Origin: Phyllobacteriaceae bacterium UBA1940
GTDB taxonomy: Bacteria > Pseudomonadota > Alphaproteobacteria > Rhizobiales > Rhizobiaceae
Direction: 5' to 3'
DNA length: 58,932 nucleotides
Assembly (NCBI GenBank): GCA_002336975.1
Contig: DDFA01000066.1
Span: 40,556 to 99,487 of the forward strand
The notes under the pieces are model-generated. The model made no database searches and was not told where the DNA came from. It was given only the letters and a program-made list of their open reading frames with translations. The position numbers and the translations under genes are program-made. Positions 36,989 through 48,158 of the stretch are shown here, one piece after another. Each line of letters begins with the position of its first letter. The stretch's first letter is position 1.

Positions 36989-37013
36989 CATTTCGCGGAT
37001 ACGCGCGGAAATG
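36989..37013. other. Hairpin downstream of phaC
   Basis: CATTTC at 36989-36994 pairs with GAAATG at 37008-37013, with further GCG/CGC pairing inside. It lies 53 bases after the phaC stop in the 189-base gap before the DUF882 gene. A second small hairpin (GCCCG...CGGGC) lies near 37073-37088. No T-run, so termination is uncertain. Confidence 0.3.
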
Positions 37014-37124
37014 GCGGCTGGATAATCCATGAGTCATCGCACGATCCGGAATTGGTGACCTGAGTACGAAGAGCCCGCGTCCCGGGCGTTGATCGGGGCG
37101 GCGGACTGACGAAGGGGATTTCTA

Positions 37125-38273
37125 TTGCGAGCTGCATACCCTCGCCCGGCGAGCACCACCGGACGCGTCGCCCGGGCGCTGTGCCTCACGATAGGTCTGA
37201 CGACGGTGCTTGCAGGCTGCTCCGGCAGCGGACTTGAAGGCCTCGACCCCGCAACTCCGTCCTACGCCTCGCCGACATCGGCGACCGACAACGCCTCGGG
37301 ACCGGCGGCGGATCGCGCCGACATCGTTTCCCTGACCGACGAGCAGGACCAGCAGATCAACCCGGATGCGGCGTTCGTGCCGATGCCGCGGCCTGCGGAA
37401 GCGGCGGTCGCCGCAACCGACGAGGCGTCAGCGACCACGGTCGCCGCCGCCGAGCCGACGAGCGCCGCGCCGCTCCCGACATCCCAGACGACATCGGCGA
37501 CGCCTGCGGCGGTGGCCGCAGACAATGCCGACCAGCGCGTCGCCTCCGCATTTGCCACGCCGGCCCAGCCGACCCCGGCGGCCAAGAAACAGGGTTTCCT
37601 CGCCGGCCTGTTCGCGCAAAAGCCGCAGTCCGCGCCGGTGATGTCGAGAGCCCCGGCCGAACCGCCGAAGCCGGTGCTGCAACTCGCCTCTGCCGACCCG
37701 AAATCGGCCGCCGTATCCGCCATGCCGCGCTCGTCGGCCGACATCGACAAGCCGGCCACCCAGTCGCTGGGCAGCGACCTCCCCGGCGTACGGAAGTCCT
37801 CGCTGTTTGAAATCACCCGCAAGAACGGCATCGATGACGACAGCGACGTCGACCTGCACGAGGACGAGGAAGCGCCGACCCAGATCGCGTCGGCGGCCGG
37901 CATGGCCCGTCTCGCCCCCAACGGCCTGCTCAAGCAGCGCGACAGCGTCGATGTGAGCTGTCTGAAGCCGTCGCTGGTCAGGATGCTGAAACAGATCGAG
38001 GGCCACTACGGCAAGCGCATCGTCGTGACGTCCGGCTATCGCAGCCCCGCCTACAACCGGAAGGTTCGCGGCGCGCGCAAGTCGATGCACATGTATTGCG
38101 CGGCGGTCGACGTGCAGCTCGACGGCATCTCGAAATGGGAGCTGGCCCGGTTCGCCCGCTCGATGCCCGGCCGCGGCGGCGTGGGAACCTATTGCCACAC
38201 CGAATCGATCCACATCGACGTCGGCCCCGAGCGCGACTGGAACTGGCGCTGCCGCAGCCGCCGCAAGGGCTGA
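37125..38273 (+). CDS. DUF882 / M15-type D-alanyl-D-alanine carboxypeptidase-like lipoprotein
   Basis: 382 residues. The N-terminus has a hydrophobic stretch and lipobox VLAGC (Cys32). A long low-complexity alanine/proline/threonine linker follows (to about residue 260). The C-terminal domain carries the metal-peptidase residues: GKRIVVTSGYRSPAYNRK, MHMYCAAVDVQL and SIHIDVG. This is the YcbK-like peptidase M15_2 fold, acting on peptidoglycan in the periplasm. TTG at 37125 has AAGGGGAT upstream. Ends in a clear terminator. Confidence 0.85.
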   Translation: MRAAYPRPASTTGRVARALCLTIGLTTVLAGCSGSGLEGLDPATPSYASPTSATDNASGPAADRADIVSLTDEQDQQINPDAAFVPMPRPAEAAVAATDEASATTVAAAEPTSAAPLPTSQTTSATPAAVAADNADQRVASAFATPAQPTPAAKKQGFLAGLFAQKPQSAPVMSRAPAEPPKPVLQLASADPKSAAVSAMPRSSADIDKPATQSLGSDLPGVRKSSLFEITRKNGIDDDSDVDLHEDEEAPTQIASAAGMARLAPNGLLKQRDSVDVSCLKPSLVRMLKQIEGHYGKRIVVTSGYRSPAYNRKVRGARKSMHMYCAAVDVQLDGISKWELARFARSMPGRGGVGTYCHTESIHIDVGPERDWNWRCRSRRKG

Positions 38274-38300
38274 GCCTTTTCGGGCATCACACAAATACCG

Positions 38301-38325
38301 AGCGGGCTAGACGGCCCGCTTTTTT
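38301..38325 (+). terminator. Rho-independent terminator after the DUF882 gene
   Basis: AGCGGGC, a short loop, GCCCGCT and then TTTTT (38301-38325), 27 bases after the stop. The opposite-strand MCE operon ends nearby, so it may also insulate that. Confidence 0.85.
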
Positions 38326-38351
38326 GTCGGCGGATGTGATGATCTGGCGGC

Positions 38352-38951
38352 TCAGAACCGGCCGACGGCCCAGTCGACGATCTCGACAGACGCCTGGTTG
38401 AACGCCCGGTCGAGCGCGTCGGCGTAGGCGGCGTTGCCGGCGCCCGAGACGGCGGCCTGGGCGGCGAACGTCCGGGCGGCGCGCACCGTGCCGTTGCGGT
38501 CGTTGAGCACCCGCACGAACAGTTCGACATCGGCCCGGTCGCCGCCGTCGAGACGGATTTCGAAACGGCGGATCTCGGTGATCACCTGATAGTCGATCGC
38601 CAGCCCCTCGCCCGGCTTGCCGACGCCGCCGACCCGGTCGGACGACTGGAACGACTGAGCCAGCTTGGCCTGGACGACCTTGGGCAGACGGTCGGCCCAC
38701 TGCGCGCCCTTGAGATACTGAACCTCGCCAGCGTCGGGCTTGATGACGATGTTGACGCTGTCGAGGCTCTTCAGCGCGGCGGGTTCGGCGATGAGTATCT
38801 GGACGCCGCGCTTGCGCGGCCCGCTCGGCGGCGGCGACGCGGCGCTGAGTTCATAGGTGTCGAGCGGCCTGGAGCCGCCGCCCAGCGCGGCGCAGCCCGA
38901 CAGAAGGACCGCGCCGAGCACGGCCGCCACAATTGGCCTGACCAGATTCAC
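38352..38951 (-). CDS. ABC-type transport auxiliary lipoprotein (PqiC-like)
   Basis: About 199 residues from GTG at 38951, which has GGAGG upstream; an ATG at 38972 is the alternative. Lipobox LLSGC (Cys20), then a PqiC/ABC_trans_aux domain: PLDTYELSA near the mature start, GVQILIAEPAALKSLDSVNIVIKP, and YADALDRAFNQASVEIVDW at the end. Last gene of the MCE operon. Such lipoproteins sit in the outer membrane and are thought to receive or guide lipid from the MCE tunnel. Confidence 0.88.
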   Translation of the reverse strand: MNLVRPIVAAVLGAVLLSGCAALGGGSRPLDTYELSAASPPPSGPRKRGVQILIAEPAALKSLDSVNIVIKPDAGEVQYLKGAQWADRLPKVVQAKLAQSFQSSDRVGGVGKPGEGLAIDYQVITEIRRFEIRLDGGDRADVELFVRVLNDRNGTVRAARTFAAQAAVSGAGNAAYADALDRAFNQASVEIVDWAVGRF

Positions 38952-39036
38952 GCGTGACGCCTCCGCCGGCATGTCCCCGCCGACTCCCACATGATGACAC
39001 CCTTCAGGGCCTGTTTGGAATGACGCACCGTCAATG

Positions 39037-40410
39037 TCAACGCCGCGCCCTGCCGTCGTACTGGCGCACCTCGCCGTCGCCGCCGGAGAGGATGCGTTGC
39101 GGATTGCGGCCGAGATCGGTGATCGCTTCTTCGATGCGCGTCACCGAACGGCGGCTGTCGCGAACCAGCGCCTCGACGTCGCGCAGCCCCTGCCCGCTGA
39201 ACCGCGCCAGCCCGTCGGTGATTGTCCCCATCCGCGCGTTCAGCGTGTCGGCGACCTGCTTGTAGGCCTTCAGCGTCTCGGCGGCTTCCGCCATAAGCCC
39301 GCCGGCCTCGTCGGAGCCGAGCAGGCTGTCGACCTTGGCCAGAATGCCGTCAACGCGCACCGAAGCGGCGTTGAGGCGCTGGGTCAGTTGCGACGCGTCG
39401 GCGATCATCTGGTCGATCTCCTTGGCCTTTTCACCGAACGGCGCCGTCACCTTGTTGACATCGTCGGCGACCTTCCTGGCTGTTTCGGAGGCGGCCTTGA
39501 TGTTGTCCATCGTCGCCTGAACTGATTTGGCGTCGACACCGGCGAGGATCTGGTCGACCTTGGCGACCGTGCCGGTGGCGTTCTGCGACAGGGTCGCGAT
39601 CGACTTGACCGCCTGGTCGACATTGGCGACGACCGTGTCGACATTGCCCGACGCGCCCTTCAGGTTCTCGGTCACCGTGGCGACGTTCGAGACGATCGTA
39701 TCGATTTTCTTCTCATCGACCGCGTTGAGCAGCTTCTCCACCGATGTCAGCGTGCTGTCGAGCTTGCCCGACACCGCCGAGAACGTTTTGGACAGGTCGC
39801 CGACGCTGGCGAGGAACTTGTCGATGGCGTCGGCATTCTTGCCGAGCGCGTCGGCGAATTTCTGCGCACTGGTGACGGTGCCGGTCAGCGGCACCCGCAC
39901 CTCGTCGACAAAGGTCTCGACGCTGGTCAACACGCCGTCGGCGCGGGTCAGAAAATTCTGGGTGAGTTGCAAAATATTGCCGAGCGCCGACGGGTTGGCG
40001 GTGATCTCGGCCACCTTGCCGGCCTCTTCAGCGGCCTGGAGGATGCTCTTGCCGCCGACCGTCCCGCCCTTCAGTTCGATGCTCGCCTGGCCGGTCAGGC
40101 CGGCGATGCCGACATCGGCGGTGGTCGTCTCGGTGATCGGCGTGGCGCGGTCGATGACCGTTTCGGCAAGCGCCACGGTCGGATCGTTGACGTCGATATA
40201 GATACGGGTGACGTCGCCGACCTTGACGCCGTTGAACAGCACGGCGCTGCCCCTGCCCAGGCCAGAGGCGGAGCCTGGAATGCGCACCCTCAGCGTAGCG
40301 GTATCGTTGTTGCCGCCGATGCCCGCAGTCCAGTAGACGAAGCCGAACATCGCCAGCAGCAGCACGACGGTGAAGATGCCAACGGCGACATAGTTAGCCT
40401 TGGTTTCCAT
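39037..40410 (-). CDS. mlaD: MlaD family MCE-domain protein
   Basis: 457 residues. One N-terminal transmembrane helix (AVGIFTVVLLLAMFGFVYW), then an MCE domain (about residues 40-115, LRVRIPGSASGLGRGSAVLFNGVKVGDVTRI). The long C-terminal part is alanine/threonine/valine-rich with heptad-like repeats, a predicted helical tunnel or coiled coil, much longer than E. coli MlaD. It is anchored in the inner membrane and bridges to the outer membrane. Six bases separate it from the ATPase gene. Confidence 0.93.
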   Translation of the reverse strand: METKANYVAVGIFTVVLLLAMFGFVYWTAGIGGNNDTATLRVRIPGSASGLGRGSAVLFNGVKVGDVTRIYIDVNDPTVALAETVIDRATPITETTTADVGIAGLTGQASIELKGGTVGGKSILQAAEEAGKVAEITANPSALGNILQLTQNFLTRADGVLTSVETFVDEVRVPLTGTVTSAQKFADALGKNADAIDKFLASVGDLSKTFSAVSGKLDSTLTSVEKLLNAVDEKKIDTIVSNVATVTENLKGASGNVDTVVANVDQAVKSIATLSQNATGTVAKVDQILAGVDAKSVQATMDNIKAASETARKVADDVNKVTAPFGEKAKEIDQMIADASQLTQRLNAASVRVDGILAKVDSLLGSDEAGGLMAEAAETLKAYKQVADTLNARMGTITDGLARFSGQGLRDVEALVRDSRRSVTRIEEAITDLGRNPQRILSGGDGEVRQYDGRARR

Positions 40411-40416
40411 GTCAGA

Positions 40417-41238
40417 TCAGGCCCCAGCCCCTTCGCGCGTCGACAAATCGAGCTGTCGAGCCCGTTTGCCTCGAAAATATGACTTTACCCAGGCGTTCTC
40501 GCTTTTCAGCATGTCTTCGACGGTGCCCTGCACCATCACCTTCTTCTCGCCGAGCACGGCGATGCGGTCGCACACCGAAAACAGGCTGTCGAGGTCGTGG
40601 GTCACCATATAGACGGTCAGCCCCAGCGTGTCGCGCAGTTGCGCCACCAGTTCGTCGAAGGCGGCGGCGCCGATCGGATCGAGGCCGGACGTCGGCTCGT
40701 CCAAGAAGACGATGTCGGGATCGAGCGCCAGGGCGCGGGCAAGCGCGGCGCGCTTGATCATGCCGCCCGACAGTTCCGACGGAAATTTCTGCGCCGCGTC
40801 CTGCGGCAGCCCGACCATCTCGATCTTGAGGCGCGCCAGCTCGTCCATCAGGCTTTGCGGCAGGTCGAGATATTCGCGCATCGGCACCTGGATGTTTTCC
40901 AGCACCGTCAGCGCCGAGAACAGCGCGCCGTGCTGGAACAGCACGCCGAGCCGCATGTCGACATCGACCCGCTCGCGTTCGGAAATATGGTCGAGGTCCT
41001 TGCCCAGCACATGGATCGTGCCGGACCGCTTGCGGTTGAGGCCAAGAATGGTGCGCAGCAGCACTGATTTGCCGGCGCCCGACGCGCCGACAAAGCCGAG
41101 GATTTCGCCGCGCCTGACGTCGAGCGACAATCTGTCGAGCACCACCTTGTCGCCGAACGCGACGGTGACGTCCTTCGCCGAGATGACGATCTCGTCGCCA
41201 CCGGCTGCGCCGTTCATGGCCTGGCCGCCGCGCGCCAT
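40417..41238 (-). CDS. mlaF: ABC transporter ATP-binding protein, MlaF type
   Basis: 273-residue ATPase driving phospholipid transport. Walker A GASGAGKS, signature LSGGMIKRAALARALALDP, Walker B IVFLDEPTSGLD, and the switch His in VTHDLD. The N-terminus MNGAAGGDEIVISAKDVTVAFGDKVVLD is usual; the start may be ATG 41238 or the inner ATG 21 bases on. Its start overlaps the permease stop (TGATG), indicating tight coupling. Confidence 0.93.
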   Translation of the reverse strand: MARGGQAMNGAAGGDEIVISAKDVTVAFGDKVVLDRLSLDVRRGEILGFVGASGAGKSVLLRTILGLNRKRSGTIHVLGKDLDHISERERVDVDMRLGVLFQHGALFSALTVLENIQVPMREYLDLPQSLMDELARLKIEMVGLPQDAAQKFPSELSGGMIKRAALARALALDPDIVFLDEPTSGLDPIGAAAFDELVAQLRDTLGLTVYMVTHDLDSLFSVCDRIAVLGEKKVMVQGTVEDMLKSENAWVKSYFRGKRARQLDLSTREGAGA

Positions 41239-42419
41239 CAGAAATCGATCGCCGCGTAGAACATCGCAAACAGGCCGTCGACGACGATGACCACGAAGAT
41301 CGCCTTCACCACCGACGCGGTGACGTGCTCACCCAGCGATTCGGCGCTGCCGCCGACCTTCAATCCCTCCACCGAGGCGATAATGCCGATGATCAGCGCC
41401 ATGAACGGCGCCTTGATCAGCCCGGCGAGAATGGTCGACAGATCGATGGCGCTCTGCATCCGGTCGATAAAGGTCTGCATCGATATGCCGGAATAGACCA
41501 GCGACACGAACATCGCGCCGCAGATGGCCGCAAAATCCGCGGCGATCGTCAGGCACGGCAGCACGATGACCAGAGCCACCAGCCGCGGGAACACCAGCAC
41601 GCCGATCGGATTGAGGCCGATGACGGTGAGCGCGTCGATCTCCTCGCGCATCTTCATCGAGCCGATTTCGGCGGTGATGGCGCTGCCCGAGCGGCCCGCG
41701 ATCATGATCGCGGTCAGCAGCACGCCGATTTCGCGCAGCACCAGGATGCCGACCAGATCGACGACAAAGATCTCGGCGCCGAAATAGCGCAGCTGGAACG
41801 CGCCCTGCTGGGCGATGATGGCGCCGATGATCGAGGACATCAGCAACACGACGGGGATCGCCCCGATGCCCATCTTGTCCATCTGGCTGACGATGGCCGC
41901 CGGATTGACCGCGTGGCCGCGCCCAGCCTTCATCTGGCCGCCGCGGATCGTCGCGCCGAGGATATGCATGCTCATCAGGAAATCGTCGCGCCCGCCATAG
42001 ACGGCGCGCCCGATCGCGTCGAACATGCTCATCGGCCACGTCAGGCCTCTTGCCGGCGGCGCGTCGACGATCTCGCGCGACGCTTCGTCGACAGCGCCGA
42101 GCAGTTCCTGGACGGCGGGATCGGCGCCGGAGACGACGATTTCCGCGCCGGCTTTCTCCTGCGCGGTCATCAGCCGCTTGACCATCCACGCGCCGGCGGT
42201 GTCGAAACGCTCGGCGCCCGACAGGTCGATCTGAAGCCGCCTGACGCCGCTCGCCGAATCAAGCTTGCGCATCTGGGCGTCGACATGGCCGACGGTGCGC
42301 GACGTCCAGACGCCGCCCAGCCTGCACGCAAGCGTGTCGTCGCCGCGATCGATATCGATGCGCGCGGCGTCGTTGTGGCTTGCGTCCTGCTTCGCGGTCG
42401 TCAACATGTGAGCCGTCAT
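41238..42419 (-). CDS. mlaE: MlaE family permease with N-terminal STAS domain
   Basis: About 393 residues from ATG at 42419; other ATGs (42407 or further upstream) are possible because no ribosome site stands out. An N-terminal STAS-like domain (around residues 20-110, RRLQIDLSGAERFDTAGAWMVKRL) corresponds to MlaB fused to the permease. The rest is the MlaE permease (SSIIGAIIAQQGAFQLRYFGAE, GRSGSAITAEIGSMKMREEIDAL). First gene of the operon permease-ATPase-MCE-lipoprotein. Separate mlaB and mlaC genes are not present. Confidence 0.92.
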   Translation of the reverse strand: MTAHMLTTAKQDASHNDAARIDIDRGDDTLACRLGGVWTSRTVGHVDAQMRKLDSASGVRRLQIDLSGAERFDTAGAWMVKRLMTAQEKAGAEIVVSGADPAVQELLGAVDEASREIVDAPPARGLTWPMSMFDAIGRAVYGGRDDFLMSMHILGATIRGGQMKAGRGHAVNPAAIVSQMDKMGIGAIPVVLLMSSIIGAIIAQQGAFQLRYFGAEIFVVDLVGILVLREIGVLLTAIMIAGRSGSAITAEIGSMKMREEIDALTVIGLNPIGVLVFPRLVALVIVLPCLTIAADFAAICGAMFVSLVYSGISMQTFIDRMQSAIDLSTILAGLIKAPFMALIIGIIASVEGLKVGGSAESLGEHVTASVVKAIFVVIVVDGLFAMFYAAIDF

Positions 42420-42481
42420 AGCGGTTAGCGCGAAGCCTGTCACTTTGCGCAACCCATCTTGGCGCATGAGAGGATGCAAGC

Positions 42482-43468
42482 GTGGCGCGCACGTTACAGA
42501 TCGAGCAGGAAAGCTTTCCGATCGCCGGCAGTTTCACGATTTCGCGGGGGTCGAAGACCGCGGCGGACGTGATCTGCGTCACGCTTCGCCAGGGCGGCAA
42601 GGCCGGGCGCGGCGAATGCGTGCCCTATGGCCGCTACGGCGAGACGCTTGCAGGCGTGCGCGACACGATCGAGGCGGCGCGGGTGGTGATCGAGCTGGGC
42701 GGCGGACGCGCCGACCTTCTCGGCCTGATGCCGGCAGGCGCCGCGCGCAACGCCGTCGACTGCGCGCTGTGGGATCTCGAGGCAAAAATGTCCGGGGTGC
42801 GCGCCGCCGACCGGCTTGGCGCTACCCACACCTCGCCGCTGGTGACCGCCTATACGCTGTCGCTCGCCGCGCCCGAGGAGATGGAGCGGGCGGCGCGCGC
42901 CGCCTCCCACCGGCCGGTGCTGAAGATCAAGGTCGGCGGCGCCGCCGACGACGAGGCCCGCATCCGCGCGGTGGCGTCGGGCGCGCCCAACAGCCGGATC
43001 ATCCTCGACGCCAATGAGGGCTGGAACAGCGACAACATCGTGCGCCACATGGACATCGCCGCCGAATGCGGCATCGCGCTGATCGAACAGCCGCTGCCGG
43101 CCGGCCGCGACGAATTGCTGGCCCACATCGCCCGGCCGATTCCCGTCTGCGCCGACGAGAGCCTGCACCTGACCGCCGACCTCGATCACCTGGTCGGACG
43201 CTACGACGCCGTCAACATCAAGCTCGACAAGACCGGCGGCCTGACCGAGGCCCTGCTGCTGCGCGACAGGGCGCGCGAACTCGGCTTCCAGATCATGGTC
43301 GGCTGCATGGTCGGCACCTCGCTGGCGATGGCGCCGGCGGTGCTGCTGGCGCAGGGCGCTCAGTTCGTCGACCTCGACGGCCCGCTGCTTTTGGCCCGCG
43401 ACCGCGAGCCGGGCCTGACCTATGACGGCTCGACGGTCTTTACGCCCGAACCGGAACTGTGGGGATAG
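42482..43468 (+). CDS. Enolase-superfamily epimerase (dipeptide or N-acyl amino acid epimerase)
   Basis: 328 residues of the muconate-lactonising subgroup. Catalytic bases and metal ligands are in place: KIKVGG (Lys), LDANEGW, LIEQPLP, VCADESL, and the second lysine in NIKLDKTGGL. Best candidates are L-Ala-D/L-Glu epimerase (murein peptide recycling) or the DgcA-type N-acetyl-D-glutamate racemase of Alphaproteobacteria. GTG at 42482 has AGAGGA upstream. Its last 49 bases overlap the MFS gene tail to tail. Confidence 0.88.
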   Translation: MARTLQIEQESFPIAGSFTISRGSKTAADVICVTLRQGGKAGRGECVPYGRYGETLAGVRDTIEAARVVIELGGGRADLLGLMPAGAARNAVDCALWDLEAKMSGVRAADRLGATHTSPLVTAYTLSLAAPEEMERAARAASHRPVLKIKVGGAADDEARIRAVASGAPNSRIILDANEGWNSDNIVRHMDIAAECGIALIEQPLPAGRDELLAHIARPIPVCADESLHLTADLDHLVGRYDAVNIKLDKTGGLTEALLLRDRARELGFQIMVGCMVGTSLAMAPAVLLAQGAQFVDLDGPLLLARDREPGLTYDGSTVFTPEPELWG

Positions 43469-44646
43469 CGCAGCGCCGCCAGCGCCAGGATGACGGCGAC
43501 CACCGCCACCAGCGCCATCGACCAGAAGCCGAACTCGGCCCAGCCGGCGTAGAGCGGCCCGCTGACAAGCGTGACGGTCGCAAGGCATGTCATGTTGAGG
43601 AAAAATGCCGCGCCCTGCGCCGCGCCCAGCCTCGCCTCCGGCACCGTTTGGGTGAACATTTTCTGGGTCGCGAGGAAGACCAGCGAGAACGAGAAGGCGT
43701 GCATCAGTTGCAGCGCCGCGAACCCGGCGAAGCCCGCGCCTGCCGGCCAGGCCATGGGCATCAGCAGCCAGCGCATTGCGCCGACCCCGGCTCCGAGCGC
43801 GAGGACGACGCCTGGCCGGGCGCGGCCAAACAGCCGGTTGAAGGCGAAGAACATCACGATCTCGCCGGCGATGGCGAGCGCCCACAGGACGCCGACGCCG
43901 CCGTCCGAAATGCCGAGCGCCTTCCAGTAGATCGAGGTGAACGCATAGGCGAAGCCGTGCGACGACTGGGCCAGCGCCGAAGCTGCGATGATCAGCAGGA
44001 AATAGGGCTGGCGCAGCGCAAAGGCGGCCCCGTGGATCGTCTGCGACGGCAGCGGCGCTTGCTGCCGCGGCCGGCCGATGCGGGGCACGAAAAACGCCGA
44101 GATCACGACGCTGGCGAGGCCCGCGAGAATGAGCCACGGAATCAGCGCCTCGCTGGTCCAGGCCAGGATATGGCCGCAGGCGAAACTGGCGACCAGGAAC
44201 GACGCCGACCCCCACACCCGCATCGAGGCGTAGTCCGACCCGAAACGCCGCACCCCCGAAAGCGCGATCGAGTCGGACAGCGGCGTATGCGGGGCCCAGG
44301 CGGCGGCGAGCAGCACCGAGACGACCAGAGTCAGCAGATAGGTCTGGTCCGGGATCAGATATCCGGCGCAGAAAACCATCGCCGCCACGGCCGAGGCGAT
44401 CAGCACCGGAACCCGGTCGCGGGCGCGGTCGGCATAGGCCGAGACCAGCGGGCCGGCGAAGATGCGCACGAACATCGGCGCGGCGAGGATGACGCCGATC
44501 TGCGTCGGCGAGAACGAATTGTGCTCCAGCCACAGCGGAAAATACGGCAGATGCACGCCATTGGGCAGGAAGATGCAGACATAGAGCAGCGAAACGCGCA
44601 ATTCGAACTGGCGCGGCTTGACGGACAGGTTGGGAGGCGTCTGCAT
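43420..44646 (-). CDS. MFS transporter
   Basis: 408 residues with about 12 membrane helices. FLPNGVHLPYFPLWLEHNSFSPTQIGVILAAPMFVRI and the DRARDRVPVL loop resemble the HcaT/MFS_1-like group (putative 3-phenylpropionate or sugar-type permeases). The substrate is not predictable. The 3' end overlaps the epimerase gene on the opposite strand by 49 bases, with the stop TAG at 43420. It probably has its own promoter in the 228-base gap to the SDR gene. Confidence 0.9.
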   Translation of the reverse strand: MQTPPNLSVKPRQFELRVSLLYVCIFLPNGVHLPYFPLWLEHNSFSPTQIGVILAAPMFVRIFAGPLVSAYADRARDRVPVLIASAVAAMVFCAGYLIPDQTYLLTLVVSVLLAAAWAPHTPLSDSIALSGVRRFGSDYASMRVWGSASFLVASFACGHILAWTSEALIPWLILAGLASVVISAFFVPRIGRPRQQAPLPSQTIHGAAFALRQPYFLLIIAASALAQSSHGFAYAFTSIYWKALGISDGGVGVLWALAIAGEIVMFFAFNRLFGRARPGVVLALGAGVGAMRWLLMPMAWPAGAGFAGFAALQLMHAFSFSLVFLATQKMFTQTVPEARLGAAQGAAFFLNMTCLATVTLVSGPLYAGWAEFGFWSMALVAVVAVILALAALRYPHSSGSGVKTVEPS

Positions 44647-44874
44647 CGTCCGCCCCTATCATGGCGCGCCAGGCATCGCTAACGGCTTGTGGCAGCCACA
44701 AAGGCCGGCGGCGTTGGACCAGCAGCAGCCCAGAACCGCACCGCACCTGGCCAGCGTTTCCGCCGTCCTGCGCCGCAATTCCCATCGACCGGACGAAACA
44801 GGTATCAGGCGAATGATGGTTGAGCTTTGCCACGGGGGCGGCTAGGTCTCGAAATTGAGACAAAGGAGGACGCC

Positions 44875-45654
44875 ATGGATCTGGGCATCAAGGGCCGCAA
44901 CGCGATCGTCTGCGCGTCGAGCCGAGGGCTGGGCAAGGGCTGCGCGCTCGCGCTGGCCGAGGCCGGCGTCAACCTCACCTTGAACGGGCGCGACAAGAAT
45001 GTGCTCGCGACGACGGCGGCCGAAATCCGCGACGCGTTCGGCGTCGAGGTGCGCGAAATCGTCGGCGACGTCAGCGACCGCGGCGTGCAGAAGGCATTGC
45101 TCGAGGCGGGTCCGGCGACCGATATCCTGGTCAACAACAATGGCGGCCCGCCGCCGCGCCCGTTCGGCGAGCTTGACCGCAAGGCGATCATCGACGGCGT
45201 GACCAGCAACATGATCACCCCGGTCGAACTGATCCAGGCGGTGATCGACGGCATGAGCGAGCGCGGTTTCGGCCGCATCGTCAACATCACCTCGCTGTCG
45301 GTCTACCAGTCGATCCCCGGGCTCGACCTGTCGTCGGGCGCGCGCGCCGGCCTGACTTCGATGGTCTTCGGCCCGGCCAGGACCGTGGTCGGCCGCAACG
45401 TCACCATCAACAATCTGCTGCCGGGCAAGCTCGACACCGACCGGATTCGCGCCACCCAGGAATTCGGCGCGAAAAAGGCCGGCAAGAGCGTCGAGGATTA
45501 CGCCGCCAGCCAGGCGCGGGAAATTCCGGCCGGACGGCTCGGCACGGCGGAGGAATTCGGCCGGATCTGCGCCTTCCTGTGCTCGGTCCATGCCGGCTAT
45601 CTGACCGGACAGAACATCCGGGTTGACGGCGGGCTTTACCCGAGCGCCTTCTAG
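44875..45654 (+). CDS. SDR family oxidoreductase lacking the YxxxK motif
   Basis: 259 residues with a Rossmann fold: NAIVCASSRGLGKGCALALAEAG for the dinucleotide site, DILVNNNGGPPP, and NITS with the usual serine. Where the family has YxxxK, this protein reads SSGAR in PGLDLSSGARAGL, so the tyrosine and lysine appear as serine and arginine. A strong AAGGAGGA site precedes ATG 44875, and a small hairpin (GTCTC/GAGAC, 44846-44861) overlaps the leader. It belongs to a divergent FabG-like subgroup; the reaction is unknown. Confidence 0.9.
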   Translation: MDLGIKGRNAIVCASSRGLGKGCALALAEAGVNLTLNGRDKNVLATTAAEIRDAFGVEVREIVGDVSDRGVQKALLEAGPATDILVNNNGGPPPRPFGELDRKAIIDGVTSNMITPVELIQAVIDGMSERGFGRIVNITSLSVYQSIPGLDLSSGARAGLTSMVFGPARTVVGRNVTINNLLPGKLDTDRIRATQEFGAKKAGKSVEDYAASQAREIPAGRLGTAEEFGRICAFLCSVHAGYLTGQNIRVDGGLYPSAF

Positions 45655-45701
45655 GCCATCGAGATTCAGCGCCCGAAGAAGGCGCGTCATGGGGGAAAAC
45701 G

Positions 45702-48050
<2,349 letters not shown>

Positions 48051-48158
48051 CCCGGGCGTGCGAGAATGATCCGGACTGCAATTCGACGAACCGCCATCAA
48101 ACGGCCGGATCGCGCGGTTAGGGCAGTCGGCATCGATGGTGGCGGAGTGACGGACCGG

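Noticed and set aside
44618..44845. Short plus-strand frame between the MFS and SDR genes
   Set aside because: No ribosome site and random-looking composition; it overlaps the probable promoter region.
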